From Rattus norvegicus (lineage: Eukaryota; Chordata; Mammalia; Rodentia; Muridae): 64,000 bases of DNA. Of this stretch, positions 48,656 to 62,557 are shown in pieces. The notes beneath the pieces were generated by a model that was not told the DNA's origin, did no database searches, and saw nothing but the letters and a program-made list of their open reading frames with translations. The DNA lies in assembly GCF_036323735.1 (NCBI RefSeq), contig NC_086040.1:56583891-56647890 (forward strand), given 5' to 3'. The translations under genes were made by a program, and so were the position numbers. Every line of letters begins with the position of its first letter. Position 1 is the stretch's first letter.

Positions 48656-51600
48656 GTGTTCAGCTTCAAAGTCAAGTTCCTACAAGCTTTTTCCGCATGG
48701 AATGAACAGAACTCGACTGAGAATGTGTGATTCAGACAGGGAAACGCACTTTTTTCTATATAGAGAGGTATGCTTATCACCTTCTAGGACCATTTAAAAC
48801 AAAGCTTAATCACCAGGTAAGAACAATTCACTTGTAAAATGAAAAAAAAAGGCTGTTTTTTTATCTTCAAAGTCAACTTCCTACAAGCTTTTCCCTCTTG
48901 GAATGAACAGAATTCGCCAAAGAATGAGAGACTAAGACTGGGAAAAGCTTTTTCAGTCTATATAAATAAGTCTGCTTTTTTACAGTCTAGAACCACTTAA
49001 AACTAAGATTATTGGTCAAGTAACAGCAATTCACTTTTCAAAACAGTAGCTGTGTGTTTATCTTCAAAGTCAACTTCCTACAAGCTTTACCCCCTTGGAA
49101 AGAACAGAATTTGCCAAAGAATGAGAGATTCAGACTGGGAAACCCACGTTTGTCTATATTCAAAAGTCTGCTTTTTAGCCTCAAGAACAACTTAAAAGTA
49201 AGCTTATTCGCCTAGTAACAGAAATTCACTTTTCAAAACACTAGCTGTGTGTTTATCTTCAAAGTCAACTTCCTACAAGCTTTTCCCTTTTGGAACGAAC
49301 AGAATTCACCAAAGAATGGGAGACTGAGACTGGGAAAAGCTTTTTCAGTCTATATGAATAAGTCTGCTTTTTACCAACTAGAACCAGTTAAAACTAAGCT
49401 TATTGGCCAAGTAACAGCAATTCATTTTGCAAAACACTAGCTGTGTGTTTATTTCAAAGTCAACATCTTCTAAGCTCTTCCCCCTTGGAGAGAACAGAAT
49501 TCACCTAAGAATGTCTGATTCAGACTGGAAAATGCAAGTATTGTCTACATTGAAAGTCTGCTTTTTACTGTCTAGGACCACTTAAAACTAAGCCTATTGG
49601 CCAAGTAAGAGCAATTCACATTGCAGATCCTTAGCTCTGTGTTTATCTTCAAAGTGAACTTCCTACAAGCTTTTGCCGCTTGGAACGAACAGAATTCGCC
49701 AAAGAATGTTGGATTCAGACTGGGAAACCCATGTTTGGTCCACATAGAAAAGTCTGCTTTTTACTGTCTAGAACCACTTAAAACTAAGCTTATTGGCCAA
49801 GTAACAGCAATTCACTTTGCAAAACCCTAGCTGCGTGTTTATTTTCAATGTCAACTTCCTACAAGCTTTTCATACTGGCACCAACAGAATTCTGCAAAGA
49901 ATGTTGGATTCCGACTGGGAAACCCATGTTTTGTCTACATTGAAAAGTGTGCTTCTTACCCCATAGAACCCCTTAAAACTAAGCTTTTTCACCAAGTAAC
50001 AGCCATTCACTCTGCAAATCACCAGCTTTGTGTTCAGCTTCAAACTCAAGTTCCTACAAGCTTTTCCCAATTGGAAGGAACAGAATTAGCCAAAGAATGA
50101 GATATTGAGACTGGGAAAAGGATTTTTCGTCTATATAGAAAAGTATGCTTTTTACCATATAGAACTACTTAAAACAAAGCTTAATCACCAAGTAAGAACA
50201 ATTCACTTTGTAAAAGGAAAAAAGGGGCTTTTTTTTTATCTCCAAAGTCAACTTCCTACAAGCCTTTCCAGCCTGGAACGGACAGAATTCACCAAGGAAT
50301 GTTTGATTCAGACTGAGAAATCCATGTTTTGTCAATCTTAAAAAGTCTACTTTTTACTCTCTAGAACCACTTAAAACTAATCTTATCCGCCAAGTAACAC
50401 CTTTCACTTTGCAAATCACTAGCTGTGTGTTTTTCTTCAAAGTCAAGTTCCTACAAGCTTTTCCCGCTTGGAAGGAACAGAATGCGCATGAGAATGTGTG
50501 ATTCGGACAGGGAAACACAATTCTTTTCTATATAGAAATGTATGCTTTTTACCTTCTAGGACCATTTAAAACACAGGTTATTGGCCAAATAACCGCAATT
50601 CACTTTGTAAAACAGTAACTGTGTGTCTATCTTCAAAGTCAACTTCCTGCAAGCTTTTCCTGCTTGGATGAACAGTATTCGCCCAAGAATGAGAGATTCA
50701 GACCGGGAAAACCATGCTTTGTCTATACTGCAAAGTCTGGTTTTTACCGTCTAGCACCACTGAAAACTAAGGGTATTGGCCAAGCAAAGCAATTCACTTT
50801 CCTAACACCAGCTGTGTGTTTATCTTCAAAGTCAAGTTCCTACAAGCATTTCTCACTTGGATTGGACAAAATTCCCCAAAGAATGAGATTCAGACTGGGA
50901 AAACAATGTTTTGTCTATATTGAATAGTCTGCTTTTACCCACTAGAACCACTTAAAACTAAGAATATTCTCCTGGTAAGAACAAATCCCTTTGCAAAAAC
51001 ACTTGCTGTGTGTTTGTCTTCAAAGTCAACTTTCTACAAGATTTTCCTGCTTGGAACACACAGAATTTGCCAAAGAGTGAGAGATTGAGACTGGGAAAAG
51101 ATTTTTAGAATATATAGATAAGTATGCTTTTTACCAACTAGAACTACTTAAAACAGAGCTTAATCCCAAAGTAAGAACAATTCACTTTGTAAAACACTAG
51201 CTGTGTGTTTATCTTCAAAGTTCACTTCCTCCAAACTTTTCCCGATTGGAACGAACACCATTCCTCTAAGAATGTGTGATTGAGACTGGGAAACACACGT
51301 TTTGTGTTTATATAAAAGTCTGCTTTTTTCTCCTTTGAACCACTGAAAACTAAGCTTATTTTCCAAGTAACAGCACTTTACTTTGCAAAACACTACCTGT
51401 GTGTTTATCTTGAAAGTCAACTTCCTACAAGCTTTACACCCATGGAAAGGACAGAATTGGCCAAAGAATGAGAGATTCAGACTGGGAAAAACATGTTTGT
51501 CTACATTGAAAAGTCTGCTTTTTGCCTCAAGAACCATTAAAAGTAAGCTTCTTCGCCTAGTAACAGCAATTCACTTTGCAAAACACTAGCTGTGTGTTTA

Positions 51601-51984
51601 TCTTTAAAGTCAACTTCCTACAAGCTTTTCCCTCTTGGAATGAAGAGAATTCGCCAAAGAATGAAAGACTGAGACTGGGAAAAGCTTTTTCAGTCTATAT
51701 AAATAAGTGTGCTTTTTACCGTCTAGAACCACTTAAAACTAAGCTTATTGGTCAAGTAACAGCAATTCACTTTGCAAAACAGTAGCTGTGTGTTTATCTT
51801 CAAAGTCAACTTCCTACAAGCTTTTCCTGCTGGAAGGAACAGAATTCTCCAAAGATTGTTGGATTCAGACTGGGAAATCCATGTTTTGTCTATATTGAAA
51901 AGTGTGCTTTTTTCCCTCTAGAACCACTTAGAGCTAAGCTTATTCGCCAAGTAACAGCGATTCACTTTGCAAATCATTAGCTTT
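48656..51984 (+). repeat. HOR unit 17, 17-mer
   Basis: Complete 17-mer, 3,329 bp, the near-identical partner of unit 15. The repeated block includes the flanks, so units 15-16 and 17-18 look like a 31-monomer tandem duplication in which the second copy runs into the giant unit. Confidence 0.93.
51240..51256 (-). other. CENP-B box core match, unit 17 m11
   Basis: TCCCGATTGGAACGAAC, in the near-duplicate of unit 15. Confidence 0.75.
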
Positions 51985-53987
51985 GTGTTCAGCTTCAAAG
52001 TCAAGTTCCTACAAGCTTTTTCCGCATGGAACGAACAGAACTCGACTGAGAATGTGTGATTCAGACAGGGAAATGCACTTTTTTCTATATAGAGAGGTAT
52101 GCTTATCACCTTCTAGGACCATTTAAAACAAAGCTTAATCACCAGGAAAGAACAATTCACTTGTAAAATGAAAAAAAAAGGCTGTTTTTTTATTTTCAAA
52201 GTCAACTTCCTACAAGCTTTTCCCTCTTGGAATGAACAGAATTCGCCAAAGAATGAGAGACTAAGACTGGGAAAAGCTTTTTCAGTCTATATAAATAAGT
52301 CTGCTTTTTTACAGTCTAGAACCACTTAAAACTAAGATTATTGGTCAAGTAACAGCAATTCACTTTTCAAAACACTAGCTGTGTGTTTATCTTCAAAGTC
52401 AACTTCCTACAAGCTTTACCCCCTTGGAAAGAACAGAATTCGCCAAAGAATGAGAGATTCAGACTGGGAAACCCATGTTTGTCTATATTCAAAAGTCTGC
52501 TTTTTAGCCTCAAGAACAACTTAAAAGTAAGCTTATTCACCTAGTAACAGAAATTCACTTTTCAAAACACTAGCTGTGTGTTTATCTTCAAAGTCAACTT
52601 CCTACAAGCTTTTCCCTTTTGGAACGAACAGAATTCACCAAAGAATGGGAGACTGAGACTGGGAAAAGCTTTTTCAGTCTATATGAATAAGTCTGCTTTT
52701 TACCATGTAGAACCAGTTAAAACTAAGCTTATTGGCCAAGTAACAGCAATTCATTTTGCAAAACACTAGCTGTGTGTTTATTTCAAAGTCAACATCTTCT
52801 AGCTCTTCCCCCTTGGAGAGTACAGAATTCACCTAAGAATGTCTGATTCAGACTGGGATATGCAAGTATTGTCTACATTGAAAGTCTGCTTTTTACTGTC
52901 TAGGACCACTTAAAACTAAGCCTATTGGCCAAGTAAGAGCAATTCACTTTGCAGATCTATAGCTCTGTGTTTATCTTCAAAGTGAACTTCCTACAAGCTT
53001 TTGCCGCTTGGAACGAACAGAATTCGCCAAACAATGTTGGATTCAGACTGGGAAACCCATGTTTGGTCCACATAGAAAAGTCTGCTTTTTACTGTCTAGA
53101 ACCACTTAAAACTAAGCTTATTGACCAAGTAACAGCAATTCACTTTGCAAAACCCTAGCTGTGTGTTTATTTTCAATGTCAACTTCCTACAAGCATTTCA
53201 TACTGGAAACAACAGAATTCTGCAAAGAATGTTCGATTCCGACTGGGAAACCCATGTTTTGTCTACATTGAAAAGTGTGCTTCTTACCCCATAGAACCAC
53301 TTAAAACTAAGCTTTTTCACCTAGTAACAGCCATTCACTCTGCAAATCACCAGCTTTGTGTTCAGCTTCAAACTCAAGTTCCTACAAGCTTTTCCCAATT
53401 GGAAGGAACAGAATTAGCCAAAGAATGAGATATTGAGACTGGGAAAAGGATTTTTCGTCTATATAGAAAAGTATGCTTTTTACCATATAGAACTACTTAA
53501 AACTAAGCTTAATCACCAAGTAAGAACGATTCACTTTGTAAAAGGAAAAAAGGGGCTTTTTTTTTTATCTCCAAAGTCAACTTCCTACAAGCCTTTCCAG
53601 CCTGGAACGGACAGAATTCACCAAGGAATGTTTGATTCAGACTGAGAAAACCATGTTTTGTCTATATTGAAAAGTCTGCTTTTACCCACTAGAACCACTT
53701 AAAACTAAGAATATTCTCCTGGTAAGAACAATTCCCTTTGCAAAAACACTTGCTGTGTGTTTGTCTTCAAAGTCAACTTTCTACAAGATTTTCCTGCTTG
53801 GAACACACAGAATTTGGCAAAGAGTGAGAGATTGAGACTGGGAAAAGCTTTTTTAGAATATATAGATAAGTATGCTTTTTACCAACTAGAACTACTTAAA
53901 ACAGAGCTTAATCCCAAAGTAAGAACAATTCACTTTGTAAAACACTAGCTGTGTGTTTATCTTCAAAGTTCACTTCCTCCAAACTTT

Positions 53988-54004
53988 TCCCGATTGAAAC
54001 GAAC
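53988..54004 (-). other. CENP-B box core match, unit 18 front m11
   Basis: TCCCGATTGAAACGAAC, the same variant as the front of unit 7. Confidence 0.75.
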
Positions 54005-54341
54005 ACCATTCCTCTAAGAATGTGTGATTGAGACTGGGAAACACACGTTTTGTGTATATATAAAAGTCTGCTTTTTTCTCCTTTGAACCACTGAAAACTA
54101 AGCTTATTTTCCAAGTAACAGCACTTTACTTTGCAAAACACTACCTGTGTGTTTATCTTGAAAGTCAACTTCCAACAAGCTTTACACCCATGGAAAGGAC
54201 AGAATTGGCCAAAGAATGAGAGATTCTTACTGGGAAGAACATGTTGTCTATATTGAAAAGTCTGCTTTTTGCCTCAAGAACCACTTAAAAGTAAGCTTCT
54301 TCGCCTAGTCACAGCAATTCACTTTGCAAAACACTAGCTGT

Positions 54342-56297
54342 GTGTTTATCTTGAAAGTCAACTTCCTACAAGGTTTTCCCTCTTGGAATGAAGAGAATTT
54401 GCCAAAGAATGAAAGACTGAGACTGGGAAAAGCTTTTTCAGTCTATATGAATAAGTCTGCTTTTTACCATCTAGAACCACTTAAAACTAAGATTATTGGC
54501 CTAGTAACAGCAATTCAATTTGCAAAACCCTATCTGTGTGTTTATTTTCAATGTCAACTTCCTACAAGCTTTTCATACTGGAACCAACAGAATTCTGCAA
54601 AGAATGTTCGATTCTGACTGGGAAACCATGTTTTGTCTACATTGAAATGTGTGCTTCTTACCCCATAGAACCACCTAAAACTAAGATTTTTCACCAAGTA
54701 ACAGCCATTCACTCTGCAAATCACCAGTTTTGTGTTCAGCTTCAAACTCAAGTTCCTACAAGCTTTTCCCAATTGGAAGGAACAGAATTAGCCAAAGAAT
54801 GAGATATTGAGACTGGGAAAAGAATTTTTCGTCTATATAGAAAAGTATGCTTTTTACCATATAGAACTACTTAAAACTAAGCTTAATCACCAAGTAAGAA
54901 CAATTCACTTTGTAAAAGGAAAAAAGGGGCTTTTTTTTTTATCTCCAAAGTCAACTTCCTACAAGCCTTTCCAGCCTGGAACGGACAGAATTCACCAAGG
55001 AATGTTTGATTCAGACTGAGAAAACCATGTTTTGTCAATCTTGAAAAGTCTGCTTTTTACTCTCTAGAACCACTTAAAACTAATCTTATCCGCCAAGTAA
55101 CACCTTTCACTTTGCAAAACACTAGCTGTGTGTTTTTCTTCAAAGTCAATTTCCTACAAGCTTTTCCCGCTTGGAAGGAACAGAATGTGCCTGAGAATGT
55201 GTGATTCGGACAGGGAAACACACTTCTTTTCTATATAGAAATGTATGCTTTTTACCTTCTAGGACCATTTAAAACAAAGGTTATTGGCCAAATAACCGCA
55301 ATTCACTTTGTAAAACAGTAACTGTGTGTCTATCTTCAAAGTCAACTTCCTGCAAGCTTTTCCTGGTTGGATGAACAGTATTCGCCCAAGAATGAGAGAT
55401 TCAGACCGGGAAAACCATGCTTTGTCTATACTGAAAAGTCTGGTTTTTACCGTCTAGCACCACTGAAAACTAAGTGTATTGGCCAAGCAAAGCAATTCAC
55501 TTTCCTAACACCAGCTGTGTGTTTATCTTCAAAGTCAAGTTCCTACAAGCTTTTCTCACTTGGATTGGACAAAATTCCCCAAAGAATGAGATTCAGACTG
55601 GGAAAACAATGTTTTGTCTATATTGAAAAGTCTGCTTTTACCCACTAGAACCACTTAAAACTAAGAATATTCTCCTGGTAAGGACAATTCCCTTTGCAAA
55701 AACACTTGCTGTGTGTTTGTCTTCAAAGTAAACTTTCTACAAGTTTTTCCTGCTTGGAACACACAGAATTTGCCAAAGAGTGAGAGATTGAGACTGGGAA
55801 AAGCTTTTTTAGAATATGTAGATAAGTATGCTTTTTACCAACTAGAACTACTTAAAACAGAGCTTAATCCCAAAGTAAGAACAATTCACTTTGTAAAACA
55901 CTAGCTGTGTGTTTATCTTCAAAGTTCACTTCCTCCAAACTTTTCCCGATTGGAACGAACACCATTCCTCTAAGAATGTGTGATTGAAACTGGGAAACAC
56001 ACGTTTTGTGTATATATAAAAGTCTGCTTTTTTCTCCTTTGAACCACTGAAAACTAAGCTTATTTTCCAAGTAACAGCACTTTACTTTGCAAAACACTAC
56101 CTGTGTGTTTATCTTGAAAGTCAACTTCCAACAAGCTTTACACCCATGGAAAGGACAGAATTGGCCAAAGAATGAGAGATTCAGACTGGGAAGAACATGT
56201 TGTCTATATTGAAAAGTCTGCTTTTTGCCTCAAGAACCACTTAAAAGTAAGCTTCTTCGCCTAGTCACAGCAATTCACTTTGCAAAACACTAGCTGT
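54342..56297 (+). repeat. Nested 10-mer, unit 18 copy 1
   Basis: Front half matches copy 1 of unit 7. Rear half has CCTGGTTGG in mY and GATTGAAACTGGG in m11, which are seen only here and in the next copy. Confidence 0.92.
55944..55960 (-). other. CENP-B box core match, unit 18 10-mer 1
   Basis: TCCCGATTGGAACGAAC. Nearby GATTGAAACTGGG is shared only with the next copy. Confidence 0.75.
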
Positions 56298-58253
56298 GTG
56301 TTTATCTTGAAAGTCAACTTCCTACAAGGTTTTCCCTCTTGGAATGAAGAGAATTTGCCAAAGAATGAAAGACTGAGACTGGGAAAAGCTTTTTCAGTCT
56401 ATATGAATAAGTCTGCTTTTTACCATCTAGAACCACTTAAAACTAAGATTATTGGCCAAGTAACAGCAATTCAATTTGCAAAACCCTATCTGTGTGTTTA
56501 TTTTCAATGTCAACTTCCTACAAGCTTTTCATACTGGAACCAACAGAATTCTGCAAAGAATGTTCGATTCTGACTGGGAAACCATGTTTTGTCTACATTG
56601 AAATGTGTGCTTCTTACCCCATAGAACCACCTAAAACTAAGCTTTTTCACCAAGTAACAGCCATTCACTCTGCAAATCACCAGTTTTGTGTTCAGCTTCA
56701 AACTCAAGTTCCTACAAGCTTTTCCCAATTGGAAGGAACAGAATTAGCCAAAGAATGAGATATTGAGACTGGGAAAAGGATTTTTCGTCTATATAGAAAA
56801 GTATGCTTTTTACCATATAGAACTACTTAAAACTAAGCTTAATCACCAAGTAAGAACAATTCACTTTGTAAAAGGAAAAAAGGGGCTTTTTTTTTTATCT
56901 CCAAAGTCAACTTCCTACAAGCCTTTCCAGCCTGGAACGGACAGAATTCACCAAGGAATGTTTGATTCAGACTGAGAAAACCATGTTTTGTCAATCTTGA
57001 AAAGTCTGCTTTTTACTCTCTAGAACCACTTAAAACTAATCTTATCCGCCAAGTAACACCTTTCACTTTGCAAAACACTAGCTGTGTGTTTTTCTTCAAA
57101 GTCAATTTCCTACAAGCTTTTCCCGCTTGGAAGGAACAGAATGTGCCTGAGAATGTGTGATTCGGACAGGGAAACACACTTCTTTTCTATATAGAAATGT
57201 ATGCTTTTTACCTTCTAGGACCATTTAAAACAAAGGTTATTGGCCAAATAACCGCAATTCACTTTGTAAAACAGTAACTGTGTGTCTATCTTCAAAGTCA
57301 ACTTCCTGCAAGCTTTTCCTGGTTGGATGAACAGTATTCGCCCAAGAATGAGAGATTCAGACCGGGAAAACCATGCTTTGTCTATACTGAAAAGTCTGGT
57401 TTTTACCGTCTAGCACCACTGAAAACTAAGTGTATTGGCCAAGCAAAGCAATTCACTTTCCTAACACCAGCTGTGTGTTTATCTTCAAAGTCAAGTTCCT
57501 ACAAGCTTTTCTCACTTGGATTGGACAAAATTCCCCAAAGAATGAGATTCAGACTGGGAAAACAATGTTTTGTCTATATTGAAAAGTCTGCTTTTACCCA
57601 CTAGAACCACTTAAAACTAAGAATATTCTCCTGGTAAGGACAATTCCCTTTGCAAAAACACTTGCTGTGTGTTTGTCTTCAAAGTAAACTTTCTACAAGT
57701 TTTTCCTGCTTGGAACACACAGAATTTGCCAAAGAGTGAGAGATTGAGACTGGGAAAAGCTTTTTTAGAATATGTAGATAAGTATGCTTTTTACCAACTA
57801 GAACTACTTAAAACAGAGCTTAATCCCAAAGTAAGAACAATTCACTTTGTAAAACACTAGCTGTGTGTTTATCTTCAAAGTTCACTTCCTCCAAACTTTT
57901 CCCGATTGGAACGAACACCATTCCTCTAAGAATGTGTGATTGAAACTGGGAAACACACGTTTTGTGTATATATAAAAGTCTGCTTTTTTCTCCTTTGAAC
58001 CACTGAAAACTAAGCTTATTTTCCAAGTAACAGCACTTTACTTTGCAAAACACTACCTGTGTGTTTATCTTGAAAGTCAACTTCCAACAAGCTTTACACC
58101 CATGGAAAGGACAGAATTGGCCAAAGAATGAGAGATTCAGACTGGGAAGAACATGTTGTCTATATTGAAAAGTCTGCTTTTTGCCTCAAGAACCACTTAA
58201 AAGTAAGCTTCTTCGCCTAGTCACAGCAATTCACTTTGCAAAACACTAGCTGT
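56298..58253 (+). repeat. Nested 10-mer, unit 18 copy 2 (extra copy)
   Basis: Rear half is almost indistinguishable from that of copy 1 (CCTGGTTGG, GATTGAAACTGGG), and the front half from that of copy 3 (GAAATGTGTGC with CACCTAAAACTAAGC). This is the pattern expected for the newest tandem duplicate of 1,956 bp. Confidence 0.92.
57900..57916 (-). other. CENP-B box core match, unit 18 10-mer 2
   Basis: TCCCGATTGGAACGAAC, 1,956 bp on. Confidence 0.75.
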
Positions 58254-60209
58254 GTGTTTATCTTGAAAGTCAACTTCCTACAAGGTTTTCCCTCTTGGAA
58301 TGAAGAGAATTTGCCAAAGAATGAAAGACTGAGACTGGGAAAAGCTTTTTCAGTCTATATGAATAAGTCTGCTTTTTACCATCTAGAACCACTTAAAACT
58401 AAGATTATTGGCCAAGTAACAGCAATTCAATTTGCAAAACCCTATCTGTGTGTTTATTTTCAATGTCAACTTCCTACAAGCTTTTCATACTGGAACCAAC
58501 AGAATTCTGCAAAGAATGTTCGATTCTGACTGGGAAACCATGTTTTGTCTACATTGAAATGTGTGCTTCTTACCCCATAGAACCACCTAAAACTAAGCTT
58601 TTTCACCAAGTAACAGCCATTCACTCTGCAAATCACCAGTTTTGTGTTCAGCTTCAAACTCAAGTTCCTACAAGCTTTTCCCAATTGGAAGGAACAGAAT
58701 TAGCCAAAGAATGAGATATTGAGACTGGGAAAAGGATTTTTCGTCTATATAGAAAAGTATGCTTTTTACCATATAGAACTACTTAAAACTAAGCTTAATC
58801 ACCAAGTAAGAACAATTCACTTTGTAAAAGGAAAAAAGGGGCTTTTTTTTTTATCTCCAAAGTCAACTTCCTACAAGCCTTTCCAGCCTGGAACGGACAG
58901 AATTCACCAAGGAATGTTTGATTCAGACTGAGAAAACCATGTTTTGTCAATCTTGAAAAGTCTGCTTTTTACTCTCTAGAACCACTTAAAACTAATCTTA
59001 TCCGCCAAGTAACACCTTTCACTTTGCAAAACACTAGCTGTGTGTTTTTCTTCAAAGTCAATTTCCTACAAGCTTTTCCCGCTTGGAAGGAACAGAATGT
59101 GCCTGAGAATGTGTGATTCGGACAGGGAAACACACTTCTTTTCTATATAGAAATGTATGCTTTTTACCTTCTAGGACCATTTAAAACAAAGGTTATTGGC
59201 CAAATAACCGCAATTCACTTTGTAAAACAGTAACTGTGTGTCTATCTTCAAAGTCAACTTCCTGCAAGCTTTTCCTGCTTGGATGAACAGTATCCGCCCA
59301 AGAATGAGAGATTCAGACCGGGAAAACCATGCTTTGTCTATACTGAAAAGTCTGGTTTTTACCGTCTAGCACCACTGAAAACTAAGTGTATTGGCCAAGC
59401 AAAGCAATTCACTTTCCTAACACCAGCTGTGTGTTTATCTTCAAAGTCAAGTTCCTACAAGCTTTTCTCACTTGGATTGGACAAAATTCCCCAAAGAATG
59501 AGATTCAGACTGGGAAAACAATGTTTTGTCAATATTGAAAAGTCTGCTTTTACCCACTAGAACCACTTAAAACTAAGAATATTCTCCTGGTAAGGACAAT
59601 TCCCTTTGCAAAAACACTTGCTGTGTGTTTGTCTTCAAAGTAAACTTTCTACAAGTTTTTCCTGCTTGGAACACACAGAATTTGCCAAAGAGTGAGAGAT
59701 TGAGACTGGGAAAAGCTTTTTTAGAATATATAGATAAGTATGCTTTTTACCAACTAGAACTACTTAAAACAGAGCTTAATCCCAAAGTAAGAACAATTCA
59801 CTTTGTAAAACACTAGCTGTGTGTTTATCTTCAAAGTTCACTTCCTCCAAACTTTTCCCGATTGGAACGAACACCATTCCTCTAAGAATGTGTGATTGAG
59901 ACTGGGAAACACACGTTTTGTGTATATATAAAAGTCTGCTTTTTTCTCCTTTGAACCACTGAAAACTAAGCTTATTTTCCAAGTAACAGCACTTTACTTT
60001 GCAAAACACTACCTGTGTGTTTATCTTGAAAGTCAACTTCCAACAAGCTTTACACCCATGGAAAGGACAGAATTGGCCAAAGAATGAGAGATTCTTACTG
60101 GGAAGAACATGTTGTCTATATTGAAAAGTCTGCTTTTTGCCTCAAGAACCACTTAAAAGTAAGCTTCTTCACCTAGTCACAGCAATTCACTTTGCAAAAC
60201 ACTAGCTGT
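58254..60209 (+). repeat. Nested 10-mer, unit 18 copy 3
   Basis: Front half as in copy 2, rear half as in copy 2 of unit 7 (GTATCCGCCC in mY, TTGTCAATATTG in mZ). Confidence 0.92.
59856..59872 (-). other. CENP-B box core match, unit 18 10-mer 3
   Basis: TCCCGATTGGAACGAAC, 1,956 bp on. Confidence 0.75.
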
Positions 60210-62166
60210 GTGTTTATCTTGAAAGTCAACTTCCTACAAGGTTTTCCCTCTTGGAATGAAGAGAATTCGCCAAAGAATGAAAGACTGAGACTGGGAAAAG
60301 CTTTTTCAGTCTATATGAATAAGTCTGCTTTTTACCATCTAGAACCACTTAAAACTAAGATTATTGGCCAAGTAACAGCAATTCAATTTGCAAAACCCTA
60401 TCTGTGTGTTTATTTTCAATGTCAACTTCCTACAAGCTTTTCATACTGGAACCAACAGAATTCTGCAAACAATGTTCGATTCTGACTGGGAAACCATGTT
60501 TTGTCTACATTGAAAAGTGTGCTTCTTACCCCATAGAACCACTTATAACTAAGCTTTTTCACCAAGTAACAGCCATTCACTCTGCAAATCACCAGCTTTG
60601 TGTTCAGCTTCAAACTCAAGTTCCTACAAGCTTTTCCCAATTGAAAGGAACAGAATTAGCCAAAGAATGAGATATTGAGACTGGGAAAAGGATTTTTCGT
60701 CTATATAGAAAAGTATGCTTTTTACCATATAGAACTACTTAAAACTAAGCTTAATCACCAAGTAAGAACAATTCACTTTGAAAAAGGAAAAAAGGGGCTT
60801 TTTTTTTTATCTCCAAAGTCAACTTCTTACAAGCCTTTCCAGCCTGGAACGGACAGAATTCACCAAGGAATGTTTCATTCAGACTGAGAAAACCATGTTT
60901 TGTCAATCTTGAAAAGTTTGCTTTTTACTTCATAGAACCACTTAAAACTAATCTTATCCGCCAAGTAACACCTTTCACTTTGCAAATCACTAGCTGTGTG
61001 TTTTTCTTCAAAGTCAAGTTCCTACAAGCTTTTCCGCTTGGAAGGAACAGAATGTGCCTGAGAATGTGTGATTCGGACAGGGAAACACACTTCTTTTCTA
61101 TATAGAAATGTATGCTTTTTACCTTCTAGGACCATTTAAAACAAAGGTTATTGGCCAAATAACCGCATTTCACTTTGTAAAACAGTAACTGTGTGTCTAT
61201 CTTCAAAGTCAACTTCCTGCAAGCTTTTCCTGCTTGGATGAACAGTATCCGCCCAATGAATGAGAGATTCTGACCGGGAAAACCATGCTTTGTCTATACT
61301 GAAAAGTCTGGTTTTTACCGTCTAGCACCACTGAAAACTAAGTGTATTGGCCAAGCAAAGCAATTCACTTTCCAAACACCAGCTGTGTGTTTATCTTCAA
61401 AGTCAAGTTTCTACAAGCATTTCTCACTTGGATTGGTAAAAATTCCCCAAAGAATGAGATTCAGACTGGGAAAACAATGTTTTGTCTATATTGAATAGTC
61501 TGCTTTTACCCACTAGAACCACTTAAAACTAAGAATATTCTCCTGGTAAGAACAATTCCCTTTGCAAAAACACTTGCTGTGTGTTTGTCTTCAAAGTCAA
61601 CTTTCTACAAGATTTTCCTGCTTGGAACACACAGAATTTGCCAAAGAGTGAGAGATTGAGACTGGGAAAAGCTTTTTTAGAATATATAGATAAGTATGCT
61701 TTTTACCAACTAGAACTACTTAAAACAGAGCTTAATCCCAAAGTAAGAACAATTCACTTTGTAAAACACTAGCTGTGTGTTTATCTTCAAAGTTCACTTC
61801 CTCCAAACTTTTCCCGATTGGAACGAACACGATTCCTCTAAGAATGTGTGACTGAGACTGGGAAACACACGTTTTGTGTATATATAAAAGTCTGCTTTTT
61901 TCTCCTTTGAACAACTGAAAACTAAGCTTATTTTCCAAGTAACAGCACTTTACTTTGCAAAACACTACCTGTGTGTTTATCTTGAAAGTCAACTTCCTAC
62001 AAGCTTTACACCCATGGAAAGGACAGAATTGGCCAAAGAATGAGAGATTCAGACTGGGAAAAACATGTTCGTCTATATTGATAAGTCTGCTTTTTGCCTC
62101 AAGAACCACTTAAAAGTAAGCTTCTTCGCCTAGTAACAGCAATTCACTTTGCAAAACACTAGCTGT
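60210..62166 (+). repeat. Nested 10-mer, unit 18 copy 4
   Basis: 1,957 bp, matching copy 3 of unit 7 in its indels. Private changes include GCAAACAATGTTCG and CACTTATAAC in m7 and ACCGCATTTCAC in mX. Confidence 0.92.
61812..61828 (-). other. CENP-B box core match, unit 18 10-mer 4
   Basis: TCCCGATTGGAACGAAC, followed by ACGATTCC as in the last 10-mer of unit 7. This is the 23rd and last complete box in the window. Confidence 0.75.
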
Positions 62167-62557
62167 GTGTTTATCTTGAAAGTCAACTTCCTACAAGCTT
62201 TTCCCTCTTGGAATGAAGAGAATTCGCCAAAGAATGAAAGACTGAGACTGGGAAAAGCTTTTTCAGTCTATATAAATAAGTGTGCTTTTTACCGTCTAGA
62301 ACCACTTAAAACTAAGCTTATTGGTCAAGTAACAGCAATTCACTTTGCAAAACAGTAGCTGTGTGTTTATCTTCAAAGTCAACTTCCTACAAGCTTTTCC
62401 TGCTGGAAGGAACAGAATTCTCCAAAGATTGTTGGATTCAGACTGGGAAATCCATGTTTTGTCTATATTGAAAAGTGTGCTTTTTTCCCTCTAGAACCAC
62501 TTAGAGCTAAGCTTATTCGCCAAGTAACAGCGATTCACTTTGCAAATCATTAGCTTT

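Larger units (their letters stand above)
51985..62557 (+). repeat. HOR unit 18, 54-mer with four nested 10-mers
   Basis: m1-m8, m9/Z, m10-m12 (to 54341), four tandem 10-mers (54342-62166), then m13-m14. It equals unit 7 plus exactly one 1,956-bp 10-mer (10,573 minus 8,617 bp). The first and last 10-mers match the first and last in unit 7; the extra copy arose in the middle. Confidence 0.92.
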
